64,000 bases of DNA from Porphyromonadaceae bacterium UBA3327 (GCA_002361155.1 DERZ01000056.1:1567-65566), one strand, 5' to 3'. Positions 23,953 through 33,150 are shown, counted from the stretch's first letter. Notes: generated by a model from the sequence alone, not told the origin. Made by a program: numbers and translations.

Positions 23953-25578
23953 TCAGATGGTCTTGACGGCTTCTTTGAATTCATCGCGCGGAAGAATGGA
24001 CCGGTTCCGGATGCGTTGCCGGTAGTTGTAGACGGTCTGTGCGGAATAGTGGAGGAAGGAGGCTATTCTGGTTGAGTCGCCTATGCCGAGTCTTACCAAT
24101 GCGAAGATGCGCAGTTCAGGAGTGAGAAGTTCGCCTTCTTTGGGAGTGATCTTGTATTCGGGCTTGAGCAGATCGTTGAACCTGTTTACAAAGTCGGGAA
24201 AAATGTCGAGAAAGATTGAATCGAATTTGCGGTAGAAAGGTTTGAGATAGGTGTCCGATACGGGGGTGGAGAGGAGCTTGTCGATGTCGGCGGTTGTACC
24301 GGTCTTTATCTTCCGGGCGATCTGGCGCTGGTATTTGTCAATGATGTCGATATATTCCGAACAGAGGTTCAAAAGGTATCCGATATACTCCTCTTTCACT
24401 TTGGAGGCTTCTTCAAGTTTGCGGTTCGCTCCGTCAAGCTTGTGACGGAGCCGTTCGAGTTCCTCGTTCTTTGCGGCGAGCAGTTTCTTCTCGCGGTCGA
24501 GCCTACGCGACCGGCGCACAAGCATTACTGTGAGCAGGGCGAGACCGGCGAGCAGAATCACCGTCAGTATGAGCGAGAAGAACATTCCGCGTGCGAAAGA
24601 ATGCCGCACTTCTTCGTTGGCATTGTTGATGATGAGGAGGTATTCCGACACCTTCGAGATCCGGGAACGGGCGTTGCCGAGCATGATGTCCTCGAGCGAA
24701 CTGGAGATATAGCGGTACGCTCGCTTGGTGTCTCCCTCGCTGTTGAGTAGATTCGCCAGATTCTGCAGGGCCTCGTATTTGCGGGTGGCGCGCTGCAGGT
24801 CGGATGCGGCGGCACGCGACAGATATAGTTTTGCCTCCTCTACACGGCCGAGTCTGAGCAGTGCTTTGGCCGTGATATAGTTGAGCACGCCGGTATCGCT
24901 TCCGGAGGGCAACGCCCGGGCGGCTTTCTTTATCGCGTCGATCGCGTCTTCAGGATTGTCGAGCAATAGACAGCATTCCGCGAGATTCAGGAAATGCTCC
25001 ATACTGCCCGGCGCCGATTCTTTCACGAGCGTGTCGCGGTAGCATATCTGTTTCTTCTTGTAGTATTCGGCGTCGGAGCGGGGGAACGTGTTGTCGTACA
25101 GTGAATAATAGATTGAACAATAGCGATTCAGAATATCGTTGCGCATGGCCTTCTTTCCCCCGGCAGGCATGGAGTCAAGCATGGCGAGTGCCTTGTGGTA
25201 ATTACCGATTCCCTTGTGCGCCTCCACCTCCATAAGCCGCGACTGCCAAAGCATAGTGTCGTTGTCTGTGTGCTCCGCTATTTTTCTTGCCTCGCGGGCT
25301 ATCAGCAGGGATGTGTCCATCGAGAAGTTGCGGTATTCGCGGAAAAGGTCGTTAAGACATTTCCATCTCTCTTTCTCTGAGAGGGAACTTACGAGACTGC
25401 GGTTGATGGAGTTTATGCGTGTGCGCTTTGCCGCCACAATCTCCGGTTTCTTCACAATAAGCCTGTCGATCACCCTCAGCAATGAGTCCGTCTCCCGTGA
25501 TATATCCGCTGCCGAGGCACCTCCGGCTATTGACAGAGCTGAAAGCACAGTGGCAAACAAGATATGGATGCGTTTCAT
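23953..25578 (-). CDS. DUF6377-type membrane regulator with TPRs and HTH domain
   Basis: The 541-residue product has a signal peptide (ending near GGASA), helical TPR-like repeats in residues 30-320, a single transmembrane helix near 330-352 (SLILTVILLAGLALL), a coiled coil (360-405) and a C-terminal LuxR-like helix-turn-helix (LTPELRIFALVRLGIGDSTR, then SAQTVYNYRQRIRNR). This layout matches the DUF6377 proteins often found beside susCD pairs in Bacteroidales. The periplasmic repeats may sense a signal and pass it to the cytoplasmic DNA-binding domain. It lies just upstream of susC and probably controls it. It is 31 bases after the dihydrouridine synthase gene and could be partly co-transcribed with it. 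Confidence 0.8.
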   Translation of the reverse strand: MKRIHILFATVLSALSIAGGASAADISRETDSLLRVIDRLIVKKPEIVAAKRTRINSINRSLVSSLSEKERWKCLNDLFREYRNFSMDTSLLIAREARKIAEHTDNDTMLWQSRLMEVEAHKGIGNYHKALAMLDSMPAGGKKAMRNDILNRYCSIYYSLYDNTFPRSDAEYYKKKQICYRDTLVKESAPGSMEHFLNLAECCLLLDNPEDAIDAIKKAARALPSGSDTGVLNYITAKALLRLGRVEEAKLYLSRAAASDLQRATRKYEALQNLANLLNSEGDTKRAYRYISSSLEDIMLGNARSRISKVSEYLLIINNANEEVRHSFARGMFFSLILTVILLAGLALLTVMLVRRSRRLDREKKLLAAKNEELERLRHKLDGANRKLEEASKVKEEYIGYLLNLCSEYIDIIDKYQRQIARKIKTGTTADIDKLLSTPVSDTYLKPFYRKFDSIFLDIFPDFVNRFNDLLKPEYKITPKEGELLTPELRIFALVRLGIGDSTRIASFLHYSAQTVYNYRQRIRNRSILPRDEFKEAVKTI

Positions 25579-25609
25579 GATATCTGATTTTAATGGGGGA
25601 TATGCCGTA

Positions 25610-26536
25610 TTATTCGATCAGTGCCAGAGCAGTGCGGTACTTGGGAACAGTTCCGGCTTTCTTTATGGCCTTCCACGCCTTGCGTCCTATTTCTTCCTCG
25701 GCATACTCCCAGAACGGCTTTATCTTCGAGAGCAGTTGTGATTCTCCACACAGTGTCTCCTCGTAATGTGCGATCAAGGCGTTGTGGAAACGGAGCATTT
25801 CATCGATGCGCCTTTCACGCGGCCATTCCTCTCCGGCTGCAGCCTCGGCTGCAAGCGACGGACGGCCTAAGAGCCCCCGCCCGAGCATTACGCCCGCTAT
25901 GTCGGCGAACCGCTCCGTCATGTCCGAGATGTCTGAAGGCGTTTTCAGTTCTCCGTTGAAAACTACCGGATTGGCACTCTCCTTCATAAACTCTGCGAAC
26001 ATGTCGAGGTCAAGATCCCCTCCATACTGTTGCCTGGCCACGCGGGGATGGAGCGCGATGAACCGGAGCGGCATGGAGTTGAGCACCGGCATGATACCGC
26101 GCCACTCGTCGTGTCCTGAGAAGCCGAGGCGCATCTTGGCCGACAGGCTTATCCCGGGATACCTGGCGGCGATTTCCGGCAGTCGGGTGGCTTCGGCGCT
26201 GTTTGCGATGAAGCCGGCGCCGCGCCCTTTCCCCGTCTGCAGAGGGAAAGGGCATCCCATGTTGAGGTTGATACGTGTGGCGCCCTCATCCTCGAGCGCG
26301 GTGAGGAGAAGGTCGAGTTCCTCCATGTCGCGGAATATCACCTGCGGCTCAAGCTGATGATTCGCCGACAGCGGCCCGCTGAAGTCGCGTATGTCGCGGT
26401 CGCGGACTCCGCCATGCTCGGCGCGGATGAAAGGTGTGAAATAGAGATTGTTGCCGCCATACGCGAGCTGATGGAAATGACGCCATGCCGCGTCGGTATG
26501 CCCCTGCACGGGAGCGATATATATTCTGCTGTTCAT
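25610..26536 (-). CDS. tRNA-dihydrouridine synthase
   Basis: A 308-residue flavin enzyme that reduces uridine to dihydrouridine in tRNA. The TIM-barrel start (YIAPVQGHTDAAWRH), the catalytic segment NLNMGCPFPLQTGKGRGAGF with the proton-donor Cys, SAKMRLGF, FIALHPRVARQQYGG, NGELKTPSD and GVMLGRGLLGRPSL are in family order. Which uridines it modifies cannot be told. It is the last gene of the lipopolysaccharide-type run by position but is separated from the DMT gene by 20 bases only, so it may share its transcript. Confidence 0.92.
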   Translation of the reverse strand: MNSRIYIAPVQGHTDAAWRHFHQLAYGGNNLYFTPFIRAEHGGVRDRDIRDFSGPLSANHQLEPQVIFRDMEELDLLLTALEDEGATRINLNMGCPFPLQTGKGRGAGFIANSAEATRLPEIAARYPGISLSAKMRLGFSGHDEWRGIMPVLNSMPLRFIALHPRVARQQYGGDLDLDMFAEFMKESANPVVFNGELKTPSDISDMTERFADIAGVMLGRGLLGRPSLAAEAAAGEEWPRERRIDEMLRFHNALIAHYEETLCGESQLLSKIKPFWEYAEEEIGRKAWKAIKKAGTVPKYRTALALIE

Positions 26537-26556
26537 TGTATTGTTCTAAAGTACAC

Positions 26557-26934
26557 TTATGCTTTCGGAAGAAATGTAAAACAGACCGCCCCGATCAGGC
26601 AGAGAAACGCCGCAAGATGGTTCCACTGCAGTTTCTCTCCCTGAAACATGAACATCGCCATGACGGTGAACACCGTCAGCGTGATCACTTCCTGAAGAAT
26701 CTTGAGCTGGAAGAGGGAGAATGGGCCTCCGTTCTCGCGGAATCCAAGCCTGTTGGCCGGCACCTGGAAACAGTATTCAAAAAGTGCGATTCCCCATGAT
26801 ACGAGAATCACCACCAGCAGAGGCCAGTTTTTAGCCATGTCTGTCTGCTGCATTCTGAGGTGGCCGTACCAGGCCAAAGTCATAAACACATTGGAGATAA
26901 CCAGTAGTATTATCGTTGCCGCTGCTGCGTTCAT
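26557..26934 (-). CDS. Small DMT/DUF486-type membrane protein
   Basis: The 125-residue protein has four predicted transmembrane helices and conserved landmarks of the DUF486 family, distant relatives of the drug/metabolite transporters (FMTLAWYGHL, WGIALFEYCFQVPANRLG, SLFQLKILQEVITL). The ATG at 26932-26934 overlaps the stop of the GT9 gene by 4 bases; a longer in-frame extension to 27306 only shadows that gene. It is translationally coupled to the glycosyltransferase, but a link with lipopolysaccharide is not proved. Its transported compound, if any, is unknown. Confidence 0.85.
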   Translation of the reverse strand: MNAAAATIILLVISNVFMTLAWYGHLRMQQTDMAKNWPLLVVILVSWGIALFEYCFQVPANRLGFRENGGPFSLFQLKILQEVITLTVFTVMAMFMFQGEKLQWNHLAAFLCLIGAVCFTFLPKA

Positions 26935-27962
26935 AGATGTGTTGTATATTGTTTTTGATAATGTTCTATTCTCCTGATAATGAAGGATGCGATTGTGTCT
27001 GGATCGGGAAAGGCTACGCAAAAGGGATGACCTTCGGGACAATTTTTCGTGCCGGCCACCGAACATGGCTGGCAACTGATGTCTTTGAAGTATGAATCCT
27101 CCTCCCGCTGCCCGTATGGCATGAAGCCGCATGCGGGTGTGGTGGCGCCCCAGAGAGTCAGCACTCTTGTTCCTGCGAGCGACGCGAGGTGCTGGTTGGC
27201 CGAGTCCATCGATACCATCACCATCATCCTCTCCATCAGGGAAATCTCCTCTTCGAGCGTGTATTTTCCGGCAATGCTGCGGATCCGCTCCGAATCTCGC
27301 TCCCATTCGGCGAGCGTAGCCGCTTCCGCGCCACGTCCGCCGAAGAGATAGATGTCATAACCTTTCGAGGCAAGGATGCGGCATGCTTCCCGAATACTGT
27401 CAGGAGGACATGTCTTTGTCGCGTAGCGGGCAAAGGGAGCTATTCCGACAGCGTACGCCGAAGGCTCGAAAGGTGGCGCGGGCCATGCGTGCGGCAGGGA
27501 CGATTCATCAACTGTCATGTTGAACCCGAGCCGGCGGAATGTGTCGGCGTAACGGTCCACGAAATTCTGCTGGCGGATTTTCCCGCGCAACGCCCGCTTC
27601 CTTTCCCGGCGCCGCTTGTCCACTCTCGCGATGCGCACGCCGCGCAGCCGCAGCCACGCGCATATAGCCCTTGTGCGCGGCACGTCGTGAAGGTCCGCCA
27701 CGGCATCGGCTCCGATGCCGGCCATCATCCTTACAAGCCGGAAGAGTCCGCCGGCTCCCTTGTAATCGTTGAGATCCACTCCCTCCACGTTCAGGTTGTC
27801 GGGAGCGCCGGCAAACAGCCTGGCGAAGAAGGGACGCGTGGCCACAGTCACCTTCACTTCCGGATGCTCCAGTGCGAAAGAGTAGATGGCCGGGATGGTC
27901 ATAGCCACGTCACCGAGCGCGGAGAAGCGCAGGACAAGGATATGTCGCGGCTTTTTTTTCAT
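26931..27962 (-). CDS. Glycosyltransferase family 9 (heptosyltransferase-like)
   Basis: A 343-residue GT-B glycosyltransferase of family 9, the group that adds heptose to the lipopolysaccharide core at the inner face of the cytoplasmic membrane. The start (HILVLRFSALGDVAMTIPA) and the donor-binding part (MVSMDSANQHLASLAGTRVLTLWGATTP) are characteristic. A cysteine cluster near the end (ISCQPCSVAGTKNCPEGHPFC) is common in this family. It overlaps the upstream GT90 gene and the downstream DUF486 gene by 4 bases each, so all three are coupled. The sugar it transfers is not known. Confidence 0.9.
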   Translation of the reverse strand: MKKKPRHILVLRFSALGDVAMTIPAIYSFALEHPEVKVTVATRPFFARLFAGAPDNLNVEGVDLNDYKGAGGLFRLVRMMAGIGADAVADLHDVPRTRAICAWLRLRGVRIARVDKRRRERKRALRGKIRQQNFVDRYADTFRRLGFNMTVDESSLPHAWPAPPFEPSAYAVGIAPFARYATKTCPPDSIREACRILASKGYDIYLFGGRGAEAATLAEWERDSERIRSIAGKYTLEEEISLMERMMVMVSMDSANQHLASLAGTRVLTLWGATTPACGFMPYGQREEDSYFKDISCQPCSVAGTKNCPEGHPFCVAFPDPDTIASFIIRRIEHYQKQYTTHL

Positions 27963-28951
27963 GGTTTCTCAGGGTCCGTCTGGCCGGTCTGCACGAAGTA
28001 GCGGCATACCGCCTCGCGCATCACCTGCTGTTCGATTCTCGTGTCGCGGAACCGGTCCACCCAGCGGTGGGCGTTCGCGACTATCTCTTTCGCCTCATCC
28101 GGATGCGAGAGATAATAGTCTATACGCTCAGGGAGGTCGCTGTAGTCCGGTTTAACCTCGATGTAATGCACACCGCCCTTCAGGAGCCCCTCCATATACC
28201 ATGACTCCACGTCGGGCCGCGGCATGACCGCTATCGAGTTGGACGACATCACCCATTTCAGATTGGTGGCAACATCGTTGCCGCGGATGCACATGATGAA
28301 CTTATGGCCGAGTTGCTCATCGATGCTCATGAAGGGGCGTACCCATTCCGGGCGTCCCACATCGCTGTTGATCTGTCCGAAGTCGAAGCGCGGGTCGCCG
28401 CAGTACATTTCCAGAAGACGCGATCGCCAGGGCTGGTCGCGTACCTCGTTGCGCGACACCACTGTGTCTTTCTTCTTTTCGTAGGGAACCTCATCCTCTA
28501 CAAATCGGAAATGGCGGATGGAATTCATCCTGCATATCGCCGACATGGAAGGCCTCTCCGTGACAGGGCGGCTCTTGACGAACGTGGGCGCCTGGAGTTC
28601 CCAGTCCACGTCCTCGGCCATGTAGAGGAAGCGCATCCCGTCGGGCATCATCCTCAGATGGGGATAAATATCGAAGAAGTAGGAGGAATGATGATGGCGG
28701 GCGAAGAACGGAAATTTGAACTTGCCGGTCAGGAAACTTTCTCCCTCGGGAACTTCCGCGCCGCCGGGCAACTTGACATAATAGGATGCGCGCCGCGTTA
28801 TTTCCTCCAGCGCCGTGTCGGAGAGCCGGGAGTGGAACCGTCTCCACGGGATGTCGGCCATCCTGTCCGGCAGGAAGTACATCGCCATGTTGGATGCGAA
28901 ATAGCGGAAACGGTCGGCATACCTTTTACGGTTTTTTGCATCAAGTTTCAT
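27959..28951 (-). CDS. Glycosyltransferase family 90 (CAP10/LPS-modifying)
   Basis: The 330-residue protein resembles the CAP10/GT90 family, which add xylose or similar sugars to capsules, lipopolysaccharide or proteins. Landmarks are KFIMCIRGNDVATNLKWVM, SNSIAVMPRPDVESWYMEGL and GGVHYIEVKPDYSDL, the family's donor-site order. Bacterial members are often linked to lipopolysaccharide. No signal peptide or membrane segment is evident. It lies 56 bases after the KdsB-like gene and overlaps the GT9 gene by 4 bases. The sugar and acceptor are unknown. Confidence 0.82.
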   Translation of the reverse strand: MKLDAKNRKRYADRFRYFASNMAMYFLPDRMADIPWRRFHSRLSDTALEEITRRASYYVKLPGGAEVPEGESFLTGKFKFPFFARHHHSSYFFDIYPHLRMMPDGMRFLYMAEDVDWELQAPTFVKSRPVTERPSMSAICRMNSIRHFRFVEDEVPYEKKKDTVVSRNEVRDQPWRSRLLEMYCGDPRFDFGQINSDVGRPEWVRPFMSIDEQLGHKFIMCIRGNDVATNLKWVMSSNSIAVMPRPDVESWYMEGLLKGGVHYIEVKPDYSDLPERIDYYLSHPDEAKEIVANAHRWVDRFRDTRIEQQVMREAVCRYFVQTGQTDPEKP

Positions 28952-29007
28952 CTCTTCCTGTTTTCTGCTTCGTTTATTCCTGTCTTTACTTCAATTCATC
29001 CGGCTTT

Positions 29008-29739
29008 CTATCGGGTGCCGGGCATAAGATATTTTTCCACCGCGGCAATGTCTTTCGGAGTGTCGACTGACAATGATTTGCAATGAGCGTTGTAATAGTA
29101 GATCGGCACGTGGTTCTCGATAAATCTGAAGGAATCGTTTTCCTCCACCTTCTCGATAGGCCCGCGCGGAGTGGAGTGGTAATAGTCGAGAGCCTTGCGG
29201 GTGAATGCGCCTACACCGACAAACTTATGATAGATCACATCGAGCGATCCCTTGGGGTAGGGAATGGGACTCCGCGAGATAAAGAGGCAGCGGTTGTCGG
29301 CGGCGGTCACTATCTTGAGGTTGGTGGCGTCCACCACCTCCACCGGATTGCTGAAATCGGTCATCAGGTTGGAAACGAAGAGCGAGTCGGGGTCGAGTAC
29401 CGGGGGAATGCACTGCACGATGGCTTCGCGGGTGAGCAGCGGCTCATCGCCGTTGACCATCACGTACAGGTCGGCGTCGACCTTGCGCGACACTTCATAG
29501 AGTCGCTCGGTGGCGGTATCATGGTCAGATGCTGTCATTATCACTTCAGCTCCGAACGATTCGGCGGCCTCTTTGATTTTTTCGGAGTCGGTGGCGACAT
29601 AAACCGCGTCGAACTCCTTGACTTCGCGGCAATGTTCCCAGACCCAGCGTATCATCGGCTTGCCTGAGATAGGGGCGAGCGGTTTCTCGAAAAAGCGTGA
29701 GGATTCGGCTCTTGCCGGAATCACACAGATTATCTTCAT
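29008..29739 (-). CDS. kdsB: KdsB-like CMP-Kdo synthetase
   Basis: A 243-residue nucleotidyltransferase. The family start (IICVIPARAESSRFFEKPLA, then ISGKPMI) and the metal site (VNGDEPLL) fit 3-deoxy-manno-octulosonate cytidylyltransferase, which activates Kdo with CTP for lipopolysaccharide synthesis. It is somewhat atypical: canonical KdsB has a QGDEP motif and an HxSGTDR segment, where this has NGDEP and DHDTATER, so another acid sugar such as a Kdo relative may be the substrate. The start is the ATG at 29737-29739; the in-frame extension upstream is not conserved with the family. It lies next to waaA, which supports the Kdo reading. Confidence 0.72.
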   Translation of the reverse strand: MKIICVIPARAESSRFFEKPLAPISGKPMIRWVWEHCREVKEFDAVYVATDSEKIKEAAESFGAEVIMTASDHDTATERLYEVSRKVDADLYVMVNGDEPLLTREAIVQCIPPVLDPDSLFVSNLMTDFSNPVEVVDATNLKIVTAADNRCLFISRSPIPYPKGSLDVIYHKFVGVGAFTRKALDYYHSTPRGPIEKVEENDSFRFIENHVPIYYYNAHCKSLSVDTPKDIAAVEKYLMPGTR

Positions 29740-29794
29740 ATACGTATATTTCTTTATATCGATAACTCTTTCTTTATTGGATTGACTTTTCATA

Positions 29795-31072
29795 TCATCC
29801 CGGTTTCCTGTCGAGGTCTTTTTCCATCCGGGAGACGATTTCGGCAGTGGCGCCGACATTTTCCTGAACATAGCGGGAAGCGGCGGTGCGTACGCGTTCC
29901 AGTTCCGGCATGTTGTCGCGGAGTCCTGCGAACCAGTCGCGCAGTTCCTCATAGTTCTCCACTTTTGTACCTATGCCGAGTTCGATCATACGCAACGGCG
30001 TGGATTTCCGTTCGATTCTCGGCCCGAAACTTATTGGCAGTCCATAGACTGTGGGCTCTATCACACTGTGCAGATAGGGGGTGAAGCCACCTCCGACGTA
30101 TGCCCAGGTGCCGTATCGGTAGATGCGGGGGAGGTCACCGACGTGGTCCACCACCAGCGACTGCACGCCGCCGAAGTCGGTTTCAGGCGTACATTCCGAT
30201 AGCCGCAGACTTCCGTTCGCGAGATTCTCGGAGAGGGAGCGGAGGTTTCGGTCGCTGATGTCGTGCGGCACAAAGATGAACCGCGTGTCGGGGTTGTCAT
30301 CGGCGAGATGTGTGGTCATGGCAAGATCGCGGCGGTCGCTGACGCTGCCAGCGATGAACACCCTCTTTCCGCCGCAGAAGCTGTCGAGCACAGGATGGCT
30401 CCACCGGGCGGCGGCGATGGAGGCTGCATTATCGAAGAGCGGGTCGCCGCATAGCGCCGCCCGGTTGTTGCCGAGTCGGTGCAGATTCTCAAGCGACGTC
30501 ATGTCTGCCGTGAAAATATGCTTGTAGCATTCCAGGTCGCGGCGGTAATCACCGCCATACCACTTGAAGAATGCCGAGTCCTCGCGGATCAGGGCGGAGA
30601 TAAGGTATGTGGGTATGCCGCGGCGGTGGAGCTCGTTCAGGTAGTTGTGCCAGTATTCCGAAACCATGAAGAGAGCCGCTTCCGGCCTTACGGCATCAAT
30701 GAAGTCGCGGGCGTTGCGCGGCGTGTCCCACGGCAGGTAGAACACATGGTCCGCAGGTCCCGGATTGCGGATCACCGACTCATAACCTGACGGAGAGAAA
30801 AAGGTGACCACGACCCTGCATCCGTTATGGCGGCGCTTAAGCTCGGAGATAATCGGGCGCGCTATTGCATATTCTCCGAGAGATGAGGCATGTACCCATA
30901 TCGTCGGGACATGGCTGTCGCCGCCAAGTTCGCTGCGGACTCTGGCGAGAAGGTTCCTGCGCCCCCGGATGAACCGCACCATCTTCGAACTGCTGTTCTC
31001 AGGAAGGTGTCCGGCTGTCATCGCTGTGAGGCGTGCCGCGGATTTCAACCCCGCGTCGTATAATTTCGACAT
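29795..31072 (-). CDS. waaA: Kdo transferase WaaA (KdtA)
   Basis: WaaA adds Kdo to lipid A precursor at the inner membrane, the first step of core assembly. The 425-residue length and the segments IWVHASSLGEYAIARPII, TFFSPSGYESV, YLPWDTPRN, MVSEYWHNYLNEL and AYVGGGFTPYLHSVIEP correspond to the family (GGSL or GEP-type motifs in the same order). The N-terminal segment is less hydrophobic than in enteric WaaA. It lies directly upstream of the kdsB-like gene, which would make its sugar donor. A TAATTTTG at 31125-31132 (-) could be part of its promoter. Confidence 0.93.
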   Translation of the reverse strand: MSKLYDAGLKSAARLTAMTAGHLPENSSSKMVRFIRGRRNLLARVRSELGGDSHVPTIWVHASSLGEYAIARPIISELKRRHNGCRVVVTFFSPSGYESVIRNPGPADHVFYLPWDTPRNARDFIDAVRPEAALFMVSEYWHNYLNELHRRGIPTYLISALIREDSAFFKWYGGDYRRDLECYKHIFTADMTSLENLHRLGNNRAALCGDPLFDNAASIAAARWSHPVLDSFCGGKRVFIAGSVSDRRDLAMTTHLADDNPDTRFIFVPHDISDRNLRSLSENLANGSLRLSECTPETDFGGVQSLVVDHVGDLPRIYRYGTWAYVGGGFTPYLHSVIEPTVYGLPISFGPRIERKSTPLRMIELGIGTKVENYEELRDWFAGLRDNMPELERVRTAASRYVQENVGATAEIVSRMEKDLDRKPG

Positions 31073-31124
31073 TCTCTCTCCTTTTTATGCTGTCGACAAA
31101 CGGGTCTAAGTTCATCAACAAGTG

Positions 31125-31132
31125 CAAAATTA
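31125..31132 (-). promoter_or_regulatory. Possible waaA promoter -7 box
   Basis: TAATTTTG on the minus strand, 53 bases before the waaA start and after the stop of the LTA-synthase-like gene, matches TAnnTTTG. No TTTG lies at the usual spacing upstream, so the call is weak. Confidence 0.4.
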
Positions 31133-31155
31133 CATAATTCCGACAAATTTTCCTA

Positions 31156-33150
31156 TTATTTGAAGACTTTGTTGGCGAGTTGTCGCTCGCTGTAGGTCTG
31201 GACTATGGCGTGGAGCTTGCGGAGCAGACGCGCCTCTTCCGGAAGTCCGCGCCCGGCGAGATTGTTTTTCATCAGCGGGTCTTTAACGAAATTATGCAGC
31301 GTCTTGGCCTGCCAGGTCTCGGTGTCGGCCACAAGCATCCAGTCTCCCATTATGATCTGCGGCGTATGGTCCCAGCGGAACGCCCAGGGTTCTTTTCCCT
31401 CCCGTTCGTCGGCGAAGACATCGCGTCCGAAGGCAAAGAAAGGCCGGTCGTATCCCAAAAGTCCGAGTAATGTAGGGAGCACGTCGATCTGCTGCATCAT
31501 GCCAGGGTGCACGTGGGGCTGGAGTTTGCCTGAGGGATCATGCAGGATGATGGGTATCCTGGTGTGTCCCAGTAGATTGTTGTATTCTTCATGCTCCGGT
31601 GTGTGGAGATAGGCGTGGTCGGCCGATATCACGAACAGCGTGTTGTCGAACCACGGTTCCCGGCTCGCTTCTGCGAAGAACTCACGCAGACAGTCATCGG
31701 TGTAACGGACGGTGCGGTAGTTGGGTCGTCTCTCTTCGGGATATTTCGATTCGAGTTCTTCGGGCAGTTTAAGCGGATGGTGGTTGGTGATGGTGAAGAT
31801 ACCGGTGACGAAGGGTTGCCGCATCTCGCCGATTTTAGTGCGGAAGAATTTCAGGAACTTCCCGTCCCATATTCCCCATGTGCCGTCGAAATCCTTCATC
31901 CCTCTGAAACGGCTGTCGGCCACATATTCATTCTTGCCGTAATATTTCTTCATGCCGGCCTGCCGGGTAAAGCCCTGGATTCCGAGGCTCTCGTTGTCGG
32001 CTCCGAGAAACCAGGACGATGAATAGCCTTTACGCTCCAGAAGTTCCCCTATGCCAGACACATGGTTTAGCGAGTAGGGACTCACCACGAAACTTTTCTT
32101 CATCCTGGGAGTGGATGCAAGCAGCGACGGGAGGGCATCGATCGAGAATCCGCTGTTGGAATAGGTGCGCTCGAAGCGCACGCTCCGGGTCATCAACGAG
32201 TCAAGGAATGGCATGTAGCCTTTATATTGCCCCCCCTCCAGGTCGGGATTGAGCAGTCCGGAATATTCCGCGCTGAAACTTTCGAGGACAAGGAAGACCA
32301 CGTTGTGACCGCGAAGTACAGCTGCTGAGTCGGCGGGAGCCGGATGGTCGGGAGAGTATTCGGCGGCGAGGTCTGCGGGGTTACTGAAGAATTCCGGTGA
32401 TTTGTCGGGGGAGGACCCGGTGGTGCGCAGGATGGCGAAAGGGGTGTTCAGCACAAGGTCCACGTCCTCGGGATTGGTGGCGAACCGCTGGGCGTAGCCT
32501 ACGGCGATCGGGCGCGTCACCGATGAGAAGGTGCAGCCGCGAACGCCGAAGATGAAGAATGCAACCCAGAATCCGAGTCGCAGCGTGTTGCCGAGGTAGT
32601 AGTGCCGGAGTGGTTGCGCCGGACGGCGTCCGGGATTGCGGAACAGCTTCCACATAGACCAGATCATTACGATAAGCAAGACCAGCAGATACCAGTGCGT
32701 CAGGACCTCCACGCCGATGATTTTGGCTATGTTCCCTTCGTTGCCGAATTCGGTGAACAGCGACATGGTGCTCCGCTGGTGACGGTAGCCGTAGAAAACC
32801 GTGTCGCAGAGATTGGCGAGGAGTGCCACGGAGTTGGTCACAATATATGTCAGTTTCACGGCCTTCCACCAGCCCGGACGCTCCTTCACGTGCAGCGGAA
32901 GGAACGCGAGTATCAGCCAGAGCGCGTTGACATACATTATGGCAGAGGTGTCAAACAGCAGTCCTCCGTGCGATATAAGCATGAATGAGGAGGGGGTGAT
33001 GCGGAAAGAGCCGATGTTCTCCCACAGGAAGACCAGTCTTGTCACCTCCATAAGCACGTATATCCAGAGAATATCGCACACGGCGCATACCATCGGCGAT
33101 TTCCACAGACGTCTTAAAAGTTCGTTCATATCGCTTCTATTCATGATCAA
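31156..33150 (-). CDS. LTA-synthase-like membrane phosphotransferase/sulfatase-fold protein
   Basis: The 664-residue protein has about five N-terminal transmembrane helices (residues 20-225) and a large periplasmic alkaline-phosphatase-fold domain. The metal site VVFLVLESFSAEYSGLL, the nucleophile region GFSIDALPSLLAST, ISADHAYLHTPEHE and FVTGIFTITNHHPLKLP follow the order in lipoteichoic acid synthase and phosphoglycerol or phosphoethanolamine transferases. In a Gram-negative setting it probably decorates lipopolysaccharide or membrane glycans with a phospho-group. It overlaps the upstream glycosyltransferase by 14 bases from the first ATG; the ATG at 33129 (MNELLRR) would remove the overlap. 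The exact group transferred is unknown. Confidence 0.85.
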   Translation of the reverse strand: MIMNRSDMNELLRRLWKSPMVCAVCDILWIYVLMEVTRLVFLWENIGSFRITPSSFMLISHGGLLFDTSAIMYVNALWLILAFLPLHVKERPGWWKAVKLTYIVTNSVALLANLCDTVFYGYRHQRSTMSLFTEFGNEGNIAKIIGVEVLTHWYLLVLLIVMIWSMWKLFRNPGRRPAQPLRHYYLGNTLRLGFWVAFFIFGVRGCTFSSVTRPIAVGYAQRFATNPEDVDLVLNTPFAILRTTGSSPDKSPEFFSNPADLAAEYSPDHPAPADSAAVLRGHNVVFLVLESFSAEYSGLLNPDLEGGQYKGYMPFLDSLMTRSVRFERTYSNSGFSIDALPSLLASTPRMKKSFVVSPYSLNHVSGIGELLERKGYSSSWFLGADNESLGIQGFTRQAGMKKYYGKNEYVADSRFRGMKDFDGTWGIWDGKFLKFFRTKIGEMRQPFVTGIFTITNHHPLKLPEELESKYPEERRPNYRTVRYTDDCLREFFAEASREPWFDNTLFVISADHAYLHTPEHEEYNNLLGHTRIPIILHDPSGKLQPHVHPGMMQQIDVLPTLLGLLGYDRPFFAFGRDVFADEREGKEPWAFRWDHTPQIIMGDWMLVADTETWQAKTLHNFVKDPLMKNNLAGRGLPEEARLLRKLHAIVQTYSERQLANKVFK

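Noticed and set aside
26935-27306. N-terminal extension of the DUF486-type protein
   Set aside because: The extension only reads the GT9 gene in another frame; the 125-residue form from 26934 matches the family length.
29740-29952. Longer start for the KdsB-like protein
   Set aside because: The family N-terminus begins at the ATG at 29739; the extra part overlaps waaA.
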